This document shows, one piece after another, positions 53,617 through 61,733 of a stretch of DNA of 64,000 nucleotides (positions are counted from its first letter, which is position 1; the number at the start of each line of letters is the position of its first letter). The notes under the pieces are model-generated. The model was given only the letters and a program-made list of their open reading frames with translations, ran no database searches and was not told the origin of the DNA. The position numbers and the translations under genes are program-made. Source of the stretch: Paraburkholderia sp. D15. GTDB lineage: Bacteria > Pseudomonadota > Gammaproteobacteria > Burkholderiales > Burkholderiaceae. The stretch lies in contig NZ_CP110396.1 of assembly GCF_029910215.1 (NCBI RefSeq), positions 1,178,001-1,242,000 on the forward strand, written 5' to 3'.

Positions 53617-53688
53617 CAGCGCATCGAGATCGCGCCGCTGTCGATCATCGAATTGCGCTGCTCGCGGCGAGGCTGGACGTGGTGGCCG
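53617..53688. repeat. 72-bp direct repeat, copy 2 (attR-like)
   Basis: Identical to 49873-49944. Here the repeat is not part of an intact gene, but its reading frame continues in the following DNA to WWPALQPVP and a stop at about 53710, which is probably the original end of the histidine phosphatase gene. Confidence 0.9.
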
Positions 53689-53718
53689 GCGTTACAGCCT
53701 GTTCCTTGACTCACGCCC

Positions 53719-54159
53719 TCACTTCCCCGACACCACCAGCCGCAGCTTGTTCGACCCCGTCGGCGACAGCGTGATCTCGGTTCGCTTACCCGGCGCGCCG
53801 ACATAAAAGTGCTGGCGTCCCGGCGAATTCTGATCGTGCGTCGCTTCGGGCAAACATGACGCGATGTCCGCCGCCACCGCCTGAAGCGCATCCGCGTTCG
53901 ATCCCGCGTCGTGATGCGGCGTCCACATGCATTGATAGCTGCCACGGGCGGCCGAACATTGCGCGTCGTCGCCATAGGGCTGCGCGACGCCTTTCCCGTC
54001 GTCGGGCGTCAGCGAAGACAAGCCGCCTGGCGCGGCGGCCACGATGCGTTTGAGCGACGCGCACGGGCTGGGCGCATCGTCGGCGAATGCGCTGCAGGGC
54101 AGCATGGTGCTTAGCGTTGCGACGGCCAGCGTGGCCGCGAAGAGTCGGGTCCGGTTCAT
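53719..54159 (-). CDS. Exported protein of unknown function
   Basis: Protein of 146 residues with a signal peptide (about 1-26, ending SAFA) and four Cys in the mature part. It ends with a strand-rich region (EITLSPTGSNKLRLVVSGK). No family recognised. It stands alone, 142 bases upstream of the end of the hydrolase gene on the same strand. Confidence 0.65.
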   Translation of the reverse strand: MNRTRLFAATLAVATLSTMLPCSAFADDAPSPCASLKRIVAAAPGGLSSLTPDDGKGVAQPYGDDAQCSAARGSYQCMWTPHHDAGSNADALQAVAADIASCLPEATHDQNSPGRQHFYVGAPGKRTEITLSPTGSNKLRLVVSGK

Positions 54160-54301
54160 GGGCGCAGTCCTTCAGTCATTGAATGCCTGAGAAAGAGGCG
54201 CGCGAATGGAAAACCATTCACGGGCCCTAGCGCGGTAGCAGTCTCCGTGCCCATCGTCGTGCGCTCCGTCCGTTCCGTGCCATCGCAATGCATTGAAGCC
54301 G

Positions 54302-55333
54302 CTACCGCTGTCCAGTGCCGAACAAGGCCTCCCGCCCCCGCGCCGACGTGAAGATCCCACCCGCGTCATGCCCGACGCCATCGATCACGAACGTCCTGTG
54401 CGTCGATAATCCCCGCGGATGCCGCGACGCCATATAGCGCGCGTAAGCAAGCCCCCGCTCCAGCCGATGCGCCCCTTGCGCACGCGCCGCGCAAGACCGG
54501 TCGAGCGCCGGATGCTGCGGATCGCAATCCGCGCCGCCCAGCAGCACGGTGACATCACGTTGCACGTAACGCGCTTCGAGCTTTTCCGTCATGGCGTCGT
54601 CTATCGTACCGCTCGCGCCGGCATCCTTCGCATACGCCGGCAAATGCTCCAACCCATACTTCCAGCGATTGAACGACGAACACGACGCCGCATCGAACGC
54701 GACAAACTCGCCGCGCGCATCCGGCCGCATCGCATCGAAATACACATACGACGACGGATTCGCGACGACGTAACGCAGCGCGACGCCCCGCGCCGTCAGC
54801 AACGCATCGCCGCGCGCGACGACCGCGTATCGCTGCACGACCTGGCCGCCGCCCGAATGCCCTGCGATCACCACGTCGGTCAATGCGCCGAACTGCTCGC
54901 GCGAAGCGAGCGTGTGCAAAATCGCGTCGAGCACGTCGAACGAACTGAGCGGCGCCGGACCTTGGGAGTTGTCGCCGCCCATCCAGCCGGTCCAGTCCCA
55001 ATGCAACGTGGACGACGGCAACGCATGCGCATCGAGATCCGCGCTCGCGAGAAACTGCGGCACGATCAGCAGCGTATCGTCCGCGCTCGCCCCGGCCGAC
55101 TCGCACGCGCGCTGCGCCAACTCGAAGTACGTATCGCCGTTGCGCAAACGTCCATGAATCAGAATCACCACACGCCGCACCGTCGGCGCCGGCGCGAGCC
55201 AGTCACCGTTCGCGAACACCGGCACCGTGCCGCTGCCGGCCGGCGTCGAGACCTGCAGATAACGGCTCGCGACGACCGCGACCGGGCGTTCATTCGGCGC
55301 GCGTTCGTCGTCCATGATCGAAGGCTGGGTCAT
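54302..55333 (-). CDS. Alpha/beta hydrolase, cytoplasmic paralogue
   Basis: Protein of 343 residues with an alpha/beta hydrolase core: VVILIHGRLRNGD (about 55-67), the nucleophile elbow GHSGGG (S160), and a C-terminal GVGHD with the catalytic His. No signal peptide. It shares GHSGGGQVVQRYAV, YFDAMRPDA-like and RWKYGLEHLP-type segments with the hydrolase at 56733, so they are paralogues. Together they frame the transporter gene. Substrate unknown, probably an ester. Confidence 0.85.
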   Translation of the reverse strand: MTQPSIMDDERAPNERPVAVVASRYLQVSTPAGSGTVPVFANGDWLAPAPTVRRVVILIHGRLRNGDTYFELAQRACESAGASADDTLLIVPQFLASADLDAHALPSSTLHWDWTGWMGGDNSQGPAPLSSFDVLDAILHTLASREQFGALTDVVIAGHSGGGQVVQRYAVVARGDALLTARGVALRYVVANPSSYVYFDAMRPDARGEFVAFDAASCSSFNRWKYGLEHLPAYAKDAGASGTIDDAMTEKLEARYVQRDVTVLLGGADCDPQHPALDRSCAARAQGAHRLERGLAYARYMASRHPRGLSTHRTFVIDGVGHDAGGIFTSARGREALFGTGQR

Positions 55334-55371
55334 GCAATAAGCTCGTGGTTGATTTCGTGGTTCATCGACAT

Positions 55372-56736
55372 CTAGTGCGTGACGACGCTCGCCGCCGCGC
55401 CGCGCGGTTCACGACCAGCGCGCGTGAAATACACCATGGCCAGCGACACGAACCCCGCGAATATCAGGTAAAACGCCGGCGTCAGACTGCTGCCCGTCAC
55501 CCGCGTCAAGCCCGTGATGGTAAGCGGCGCCATGCCGCCGAACAGCGTCACCGCGATGTTGTACGACAGTGCCACGCCCGCCGAACGGCTACGCACCGGG
55601 AACAGTGTCGCGAGCATGCCGGGATGCGCGCCGGACATCGCCGCGAGAAACACGGTGGCGATCATCTGCGCGATGAACAGATGGCCCGGCGTCGGATCGG
55701 TGACGACGAAGCGATACAGCGGATACACGCAGATAATCCACGCGATCACGACCGGATAGAACAACCGGTACGCACCGTAGCGATCGGCGAGCTTGCCCGA
55801 CAGCGGAAACAGAAACAGATTCAGCACGCCCGACACGAACGCGCCGAGCAACGCGGTGGAGAGCGGCAGATGCAGTTGCCGTTCGACATACACCGACAGA
55901 TACGAGTGCCACACATAGTTCGTTGCCGCTCCGACGATGATCACGCCCATCGCGCAGATCGCTGCATCGCCGTTGTCGTGGAAAAACTGGCGGATGGTCA
56001 CGCGAGGCGGCTTGTCCTGATGTTCGAGCAGTTGCTCGAACTCCGGCGACTCGGCCACGCGGTGCCGGATATAGAAACCGAACGGTCCCGCCAGCGCGCC
56101 GAACAGAAACGGCAGACGCCACCCCCAGGCCACCAGTTGCTCATGCGTCAACTGCGTGGTCAGCAGATAACCGACACCGGACGACAGCAGCAACGCGAAC
56201 GCCTGCGCCGACATGTTGAAGCTGCCGTAGAACATCTTCTTGTGCGGCGGCGCGTACTCCACAAGCATCGCCGACGCGGTCGCGAACTGGCCGCCCACCG
56301 AGAGCCCTTGCAGCAACCGCGCGAGTACCACCAGCAGCGGCGCCGCGATGCCGATATGCGCGTAACCCGGCGTCAAGCCCATCAGCAAGGTGCTGGCCGC
56401 CATCGAAATGATCAGCAGCGACAGCGCCTTGCGGCGCCCCGCGCGATCCGCGTAAATGCCGAGCAGAATGCCGCCGATCGGCCGCACGATGAAGCCGACC
56501 GCGAACGTGGCAAGCGTCAGCATGATCGACACGAAGCCGCTGCCGCCCGGAAAGAACACCTGCGCGATGATCTTCGCGAAGTAGCCGTAGATCAGAAAGT
56601 CGAACCATTCGAGGCCGTTGCCGAGCACGGACGCGAAGATCGCGCGACGCACCATCGCCGGGCTCAATGCGCTCGACGGATCGGCGCCCGGGCGCGCACC
56701 GCCATTGCCTTGCTTGAGAGTCGTCGCTTCGCTCAT
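55372..56736 (-). CDS. MHS-type MFS transporter (organic-acid/proton symport)
   Basis: Protein of 454 residues with twelve hydrophobic segments in the metabolite:H+ symporter layout: GNGLEWFDFLIYGYFAKIIAQVFFP near the start, FIVRPIGGILLGIYADRAGRRKAL (signature) near 85-108, and RLLQGLSVGGQ. MHS proteins import organic acids such as citrate, ketoglutarate or shikimate. Start at 56736 overlaps the stop of the upstream hydrolase gene by ATGA, so translation is coupled. Likely imports what the paired hydrolases release. Confidence 0.9.
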   Translation of the reverse strand: MSEATTLKQGNGGARPGADPSSALSPAMVRRAIFASVLGNGLEWFDFLIYGYFAKIIAQVFFPGGSGFVSIMLTLATFAVGFIVRPIGGILLGIYADRAGRRKALSLLIISMAASTLLMGLTPGYAHIGIAAPLLVVLARLLQGLSVGGQFATASAMLVEYAPPHKKMFYGSFNMSAQAFALLLSSGVGYLLTTQLTHEQLVAWGWRLPFLFGALAGPFGFYIRHRVAESPEFEQLLEHQDKPPRVTIRQFFHDNGDAAICAMGVIIVGAATNYVWHSYLSVYVERQLHLPLSTALLGAFVSGVLNLFLFPLSGKLADRYGAYRLFYPVVIAWIICVYPLYRFVVTDPTPGHLFIAQMIATVFLAAMSGAHPGMLATLFPVRSRSAGVALSYNIAVTLFGGMAPLTITGLTRVTGSSLTPAFYLIFAGFVSLAMVYFTRAGREPRGAAASVVTH

Positions 56737-57827
56737 GGCTCGCATCCTTGCGTGCTTTGCGCATTCGATGTGTCGAACATCGCCGCCAGCGCGCAGACCG
56801 AAGTCAGCATGCGCGCGCCGTCATGACCGACGCCCGGCACGATGTGAAAACTTTGGTTCAACCCCTGCGGATGACGCGTCTGCATATAACGGTAATACGC
56901 CTGCGCACGCGCCACGCGTTGCGGACCTTGCGCCTCGGCGGCACAGGATTTGTCGAGCGCGCTTTGCTGCGGATCGTTATCCGCGCCGCCCACCAGATAG
57001 TCGATGCGCCGCGCCGCGTAGGTCGCTTCGAGTTGCGCGGGCGAGCGGTCGGCAAGATACGGCGGCCGCTTGTCCATGCCGTACTTCCATTGATTGAAGT
57101 CGGGGCATTGCGCGCTGTCGAACGGCGCGGCGACGCCGTCGGCGTCCGGACGCAACGCGTCGAAATACGCATACGTGGACGGACTCGCCACCACGTAGCG
57201 CACGTCGATGCCTTCGTCGGTCAGCGCGGCGAGATTGCGCCCCGCCACCGCATAACGCTGCACCACCTGGCCGCCGCCCGAATGTCCGGCGAACACGACA
57301 TGGCGCAGATTCGGAAACAGCTTGCGATCGGCGAGACGCGCGACGATCGCGTCCAGCACTTCGTACGAACCGATCGGCGCGGGGCCGTTGGCCGCTTCGC
57401 CGCCCATCCACGCGTCGCCAGTCCAGCGCAGCAGATCGGCCGGTTCGTCGTGCACGCGCAGATCGAGATTGGCCAGGAACTGCGGCGCGATCAACAACGT
57501 GGTGTCGGGATCGGCGTGCGCGGCCGCGCGCGCGTTCTGCGCGGTGCGGTAGTACACGTCCGCGTTGCGCAGCTTGCCGTGAATCACGATCACCGCGCGC
57601 GTGACCTGAGGCTGCGCGACGTTCCAGTCCTTCGACAGATACAGCGGAAACTCCGCCTGCCCTTGCGGCGTGTCGAGCGTGAAGCGCGTATCGGAGATCA
57701 CCGCAACCGGCTTCAGATGTGCCTTATACGCGTGCGCCGCGAACGCCGGCTGCGGCATCGCCGGCAAAACGGCCGCGCTCGTCGCGACGCACAACGCCGC
57801 CAAACCGCGTGATAGATGGAAAGTCAT
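56733..57827 (-). CDS. Alpha/beta hydrolase, exported paralogue
   Basis: Protein of 364 residues with a signal peptide (about 1-30, ending AFAA), so it acts in the periplasm or outside. Motifs are VIVIHGKLRNAD (about 79-90), GHSGGG with S183, and VPGVGHDGA near the C-terminus. Paralogue of the hydrolase at 54302. GGAG precedes the start; the frame extends far upstream into the porin gene region, but only out of frame with real sequence. The porin gene ends 108 bases upstream. Confidence 0.87.
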   Translation of the reverse strand: MTFHLSRGLAALCVATSAAVLPAMPQPAFAAHAYKAHLKPVAVISDTRFTLDTPQGQAEFPLYLSKDWNVAQPQVTRAVIVIHGKLRNADVYYRTAQNARAAAHADPDTTLLIAPQFLANLDLRVHDEPADLLRWTGDAWMGGEAANGPAPIGSYEVLDAIVARLADRKLFPNLRHVVFAGHSGGGQVVQRYAVAGRNLAALTDEGIDVRYVVASPSTYAYFDALRPDADGVAAPFDSAQCPDFNQWKYGMDKRPPYLADRSPAQLEATYAARRIDYLVGGADNDPQQSALDKSCAAEAQGPQRVARAQAYYRYMQTRHPQGLNQSFHIVPGVGHDGARMLTSVCALAAMFDTSNAQSTQGCEP

Positions 57828-57934
57828 GTAACCCGCTCCTGATCGCCACGCACGATGATGATGCGATAACCCTGAATCTTGAACGCGGCGCATCGTCGAT
57901 TCCGTCGTTGAAATGCCGGCCTGCCTCGAATTGC

Positions 57935-58990
57935 TCAGAACCGGTGGCGAATGCCGAGCGTCACGCCGGTCTGGTTCGGACCGAACGCCGTGTCGCTCGT
58001 CAATCCCACCGGCGTGTACTTGTCGTTGGCATAGCGCGTGGCAGCGGCGTAAGCGATCGTTGCATACACATCGGTTCGCTTCGACAGAATATAGTCCGCG
58101 TCCAGCACGCCCATCAACGAGTTCGAGACGTTCGCCGTCTTGTTGCTCTGATAGTACGTGGCCGCCGTCACGCGGAACTGCGGCACGATCAGATAGCGAA
58201 CCCCGCCGAACCACAAGGCCGAGGACACCGTCGCGCCCTTGGTCGGGTTGTATAGATAGTGCTCGTAGCCGCCCAGTATCGTGAAGTCGCCGATCTGCTC
58301 GCGCGCCGACGCGCTCCAGTTGCGCGACTTGGTCCACATGCCGGTCGAGTTGATCGCGCCGTTGCGGTAGTCGTAGGCCAGTGCGGCGGCGAAGCTGCCG
58401 GTGTCGTAATCGAGCGCGCCGCCATACGCCGCGCTGCTCTGGAACGAATCCGCGGTGCCGCCGAAGCTGTAGTCCGCCGTCGCGGTGAGGCCGCCGAAGC
58501 GCCCCACGTACTTGACCGAATTGTTCAGGCGCGCCTTGAACGAGAAGCTGTCCGCCGAGCCCGTGGTCGGCATCCACGTGTATTGCTGACCGAACACCAT
58601 CGGATCGTATTTGATCAGCGTGTCGTACATCGCGGTGTATTGCAGACCGGCCGACAGCGCGCCGTAGGCATCGTTCGCGACACCGACCGCCGCCGTGCGG
58701 TTGAACAGTACGCCCGCGCTCGCATTGGTGCCGTCGTTGCCGTTGAAACCCGCTTCGAGAATGAAGAACGCCTTGTTGCCGCCGCCGAGATCTTCCGTGC
58801 CGCGAAATCCGAAGCGCGAATTGCTCAAGCCACCGGAATTCTCGCGTACCAGCGTGCCGCCGCTCGCGCTCGCATGATTCAGGAATTCGAGGTTCGTATC
58901 GATCAACCCGTACAGCGTGACCGATGACTGAGCCTGCGCGTTCGCGCATCCCGCTACCGCCAACGCGGCCACCGCATAGTGTTTTTTCAC
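57935..58990 (-). CDS. Burkholderia-type general porin
   Basis: Outer-membrane protein of 351 residues with a signal peptide (about 1-20, ending ANAQ) and the Gram-negative porin signature: SSVTLYGLIDTNLEF, then SRFGFRGTEDLGGG and the closing TLGIRHRF with a terminal Phe. Trimeric 16-strand barrel letting small solutes through. GTG start with GGAG six bases upstream. First gene of an apparent operon that continues with hydrolase, transporter, hydrolase; divergent from a LysR gene. Confidence 0.92.
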   Translation of the reverse strand: MKKHYAVAALAVAGCANAQAQSSVTLYGLIDTNLEFLNHASASGGTLVRENSGGLSNSRFGFRGTEDLGGGNKAFFILEAGFNGNDGTNASAGVLFNRTAAVGVANDAYGALSAGLQYTAMYDTLIKYDPMVFGQQYTWMPTTGSADSFSFKARLNNSVKYVGRFGGLTATADYSFGGTADSFQSSAAYGGALDYDTGSFAAALAYDYRNGAINSTGMWTKSRNWSASAREQIGDFTILGGYEHYLYNPTKGATVSSALWFGGVRYLIVPQFRVTAATYYQSNKTANVSNSLMGVLDADYILSKRTDVYATIAYAAATRYANDKYTPVGLTSDTAFGPNQTGVTLGIRHRF

Positions 58991-59104
58991 TGACGTCTCC
59001 AGTCGATTTTGTTTTATGTCGCAACGTGAGCGGCTTGCTCGCCTGAGGCGATGCCGGCCTTTGCCGATGCGATGGACGAGATCGTAGGAGTGGCCGTGGT
59101 AAAT

Positions 59105-59122
59105 GTAAAATACCTGTTTTAC
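59105..59122. promoter_or_regulatory. Palindromic operator candidate in lysR-porin intergenic region
   Basis: GTAAAA and TTTTAC arms six bases apart form a perfect inverted repeat in AT-rich DNA between the divergent lysR and porin genes. LysR proteins bind such dyads between themselves and their targets, so this is the likely site for the regulator at 59203. Confidence 0.45.
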
Positions 59123-59202
59123 GCACAATCCATACATACAAAATATGGCAGAGAACGGCGCGAGCCGGCAGCCACGAGACGAAAAGGGAGAGGGAAACGG
59201 CA

Positions 59203-60111
59203 ATGGAACTACGTCATCTGCGCTACTTTCTGGCCGTCGCCGAGGAAGGCCAATTCACGCGCGCGGCCGAGCGCCTCGCGATGCAACAGCCGCCGCTGTC
59301 GCAGCAGATCCGCACGCTCGAGGAAGAGATCGGCTTCGAGCTGTTCGTCCGCATGCCGCGCGGCGTCACCTTGACGCCTGCCGGTCAGGCGTTCGCCGCA
59401 GACGCGCAACGTCTGCTGCACGAACTACAGCAATCGGTGGAGAAGGCGAACCGGATCGCGCGCGGCGAACTCGGCACGATTTCGATCGGACTCACCAGCT
59501 CGGCCGCGTTCCATCCGTTCACCACCGAAACGATCCGCGCGTTCCGCGCGGTGTGTCCCGAGGTGGCCGTCGAACTGGCCGAACTGAACGCGGCGGAGAT
59601 CATCGAGCGTCTTGCCGCCGGACAGATTCAGGCAGCGTTTCTGCGCAAGCCGGTCGACGCGCGCGAAGGCGTGTCGTTCGAACTCTTGCTCGACGAACCG
59701 ATGGTGGTCGTGTTGCCGGTCGGGCATCCGCTACTGAAGCGCGCGGGCGGCAAACGTCCGCAGGTGTCGTTGAAGGCGCTGGCGCAGGAAGACTTCATTC
59801 TCGTGCGGCGGCCGGGCGCGCCGGGCATGTATGCCGACATCCTCGCCGCATGCCGGCAGGCCGGGTTCGTGCCGCGCATCGCGCGCGAGGTGCCGCGCAT
59901 GGTGTCGGGCATCAACCTCGTCGCGGCCGGTCTCGGCGTGACGCTGGTGCCCGCGTCGATGCAACGCTACGACCAGGTGGGCACCGTGTATTGCACGCTG
60001 GCCAATCCGTCGAAGCTGAGCGCGCCGTTGCATCTGGCGTATCCGGCGGCGTTGCACAACAGCGCGGCCTCGCGCTTCATTCAACTCGTGCAAGCGCGCG
60101 CGCATCTGTAG
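59203..60111 (+). CDS. LysR-family regulator, CatM/BenM type
   Basis: Protein of 302 residues. It opens MELRHLRYFLAVAEEGQFTRAAERLAMQQPPLSQQIRTLEEEIG, typical of the CbnR/BenM/CatM branch that controls aromatic-acid degradation. The ligand domain has ISIGLTSSAAFHPF near 95 and a hinge near 162. GGGAGAGG is found before the ATG. It is divergent from the porin-hydrolase-transporter operon, which makes an aromatic ester or acid a reasonable inducer guess. Confidence 0.9.
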   Translation: MELRHLRYFLAVAEEGQFTRAAERLAMQQPPLSQQIRTLEEEIGFELFVRMPRGVTLTPAGQAFAADAQRLLHELQQSVEKANRIARGELGTISIGLTSSAAFHPFTTETIRAFRAVCPEVAVELAELNAAEIIERLAAGQIQAAFLRKPVDAREGVSFELLLDEPMVVVLPVGHPLLKRAGGKRPQVSLKALAQEDFILVRRPGAPGMYADILAACRQAGFVPRIAREVPRMVSGINLVAAGLGVTLVPASMQRYDQVGTVYCTLANPSKLSAPLHLAYPAALHNSAASRFIQLVQARAHL

Positions 60112-60211
60112 ACGGGCACGCGCCGCATCACCGCGCATAGGCACAAAATTTGCATCCACGCCGTACCGGCTCTGTCATTGCCGGCCACTAAATCGACGCG
60201 AACCGCACGCC

Positions 60212-61726
60212 ATGCCAAACTCACCCGCCGCCCACCCGACGGCCCGCCTTTCATCGGGAATCGAAGGCATCGACGACATTCTCGGCGGAGGCCTGACGCC
60301 GCGCCGCATGTACCTGGTAGAAGGCGCGCCGGGCACTGGCAAAACTACCCTTGCCTTGCAGTTCTTACTCAAGGGCGTTCAGGAAAACCAGGTCGGGCTG
60401 TACATCACGCTGTCCGAAACCCGCGACGAGTTGATCTCCGTCGCCGACAGCCACGGCTGGGATCTCAGCCGCTTCACGATTCTCGAACTATTGTCGGACG
60501 AAGGCCTCGACCCGCAATACGAGCAGAGCGTGCTCCATCCGGCCGAAGTCGAACTCGGCGAAACCGTGCGCAACGTGATTCAGCAGGTCGCCGAACTCAA
60601 GCCCGCGCGCATCGTGCTCGACAGTCTTTCGGAGTTGCGCCTGCTGTCGCAGAACCAGTTGCGTTACCGCCGGCAGATTCTTGCGCTCAAACGCTATTTC
60701 GCGACGCGTGAATGCACGGTGCTGCTGCTCGACGACAATACCGCCGACCCTGGCGACATCCAGTTGCACAGCATCGCGCACGGCGTGATCACGCTGGATA
60801 ACCTCGTGCACGACTACGGCGGCAACCGGCGGCGGCTGCGCATCGCCAAGATGCGCGGCATCAAATTCCGCGAGGGCTATCACGACTTCACGCTGGACAC
60901 CGGCGGCATCGACGTCTATCCGCGGCTCGTCGCCGCCGAACATCATCAGGAATTCTCCGCCGACATACTGAGTACCGGCACGCCGGGCCTCGATGCGCTG
61001 CTCGGCGGCGGCTTGATCCCCGGCACCAACGCGCTGCTGATCGGCCCGTCGGGTGTCGGCAAGACCACCACCGTGGTGTCGTGTCTGGTGGCGGCGCTCA
61101 AACGCGGCCAGCGCTGCGTCTACTACGTGTTCGACGAAACGCTCAGCACGCTGACGATCCGCTGCGCAACGCTCGGCATGGACCTCGCGCCCCACATCGA
61201 GAGCGGACTGCTGACCCTGCGCCAGATCGATCCGGCGGAAATTTCGCCCGGCGAGTTCGCCAGCGACGTGCGCGAATCGGTGGAGCAAAAAGGCGTTCAG
61301 TACGTGGCGATCGACAGCCTGAACGCCTACCTGCAAGCCATGCCCGGCGAACGCTATCTGCTGCTGCAGATGCACGAACTGCTCGGCTACCTGAATCAGC
61401 AAGGCGTGATCACGATGCTGGTGCTGGGCCAGCACGGCATCATCGGCGAGATACAAAACAATATCGACATCAGCTATCTCAGCGACATCGTTGTACTGTT
61501 CCGCTACTTCGAGCATCAAGGCGAAGTGCTGACTGCCGTCACCGCAGTGAAGAGCCGCGCCAGTGCGCACGAACGCTCGATCCGCCAGTTCCGGCTCAGC
61601 CACCGGGGCGTGGAGGTCGGCGAGGCGCTGCGCGATTTCGAAGGCATCCTGTCCGGCCTGCCGGCGTATCGCGGCGGTACGGCGCTGCTTGGCGCCACGC
61701 CCCACGTCATCGACACGTCGAGGTAG
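60212..61726 (+). CDS. KaiC-like two-domain ATPase
   Basis: Protein of 504 residues with two RecA-like KaiC domains. Walker A1 is GAPGTGKT (38-45), Walker A2 is GPSGVGKT (about 277-284). RLSSGIEGIDDILGGG near 12-27 and LSTGTPGLDALLGGG near 250 start each domain as in KaiC. It resembles KaiC homologues outside cyanobacteria; no kaiA or kaiB is nearby. The gene ends seven bases before a hybrid histidine kinase gene, so the two are probably one operon and may work as a signalling pair. Confidence 0.9.
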   Translation: MPNSPAAHPTARLSSGIEGIDDILGGGLTPRRMYLVEGAPGTGKTTLALQFLLKGVQENQVGLYITLSETRDELISVADSHGWDLSRFTILELLSDEGLDPQYEQSVLHPAEVELGETVRNVIQQVAELKPARIVLDSLSELRLLSQNQLRYRRQILALKRYFATRECTVLLLDDNTADPGDIQLHSIAHGVITLDNLVHDYGGNRRRLRIAKMRGIKFREGYHDFTLDTGGIDVYPRLVAAEHHQEFSADILSTGTPGLDALLGGGLIPGTNALLIGPSGVGKTTTVVSCLVAALKRGQRCVYYVFDETLSTLTIRCATLGMDLAPHIESGLLTLRQIDPAEISPGEFASDVRESVEQKGVQYVAIDSLNAYLQAMPGERYLLLQMHELLGYLNQQGVITMLVLGQHGIIGEIQNNIDISYLSDIVVLFRYFEHQGEVLTAVTAVKSRASAHERSIRQFRLSHRGVEVGEALRDFEGILSGLPAYRGGTALLGATPHVIDTSR

Positions 61727-61733
61727 CCGGGTC

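Noticed and set aside
55345..56826. A 493-codon plus-strand frame opposite the MHS transporter gene
   Set aside because: Extremely Arg/His/Gln-rich mirror of a membrane protein gene; not plausible.
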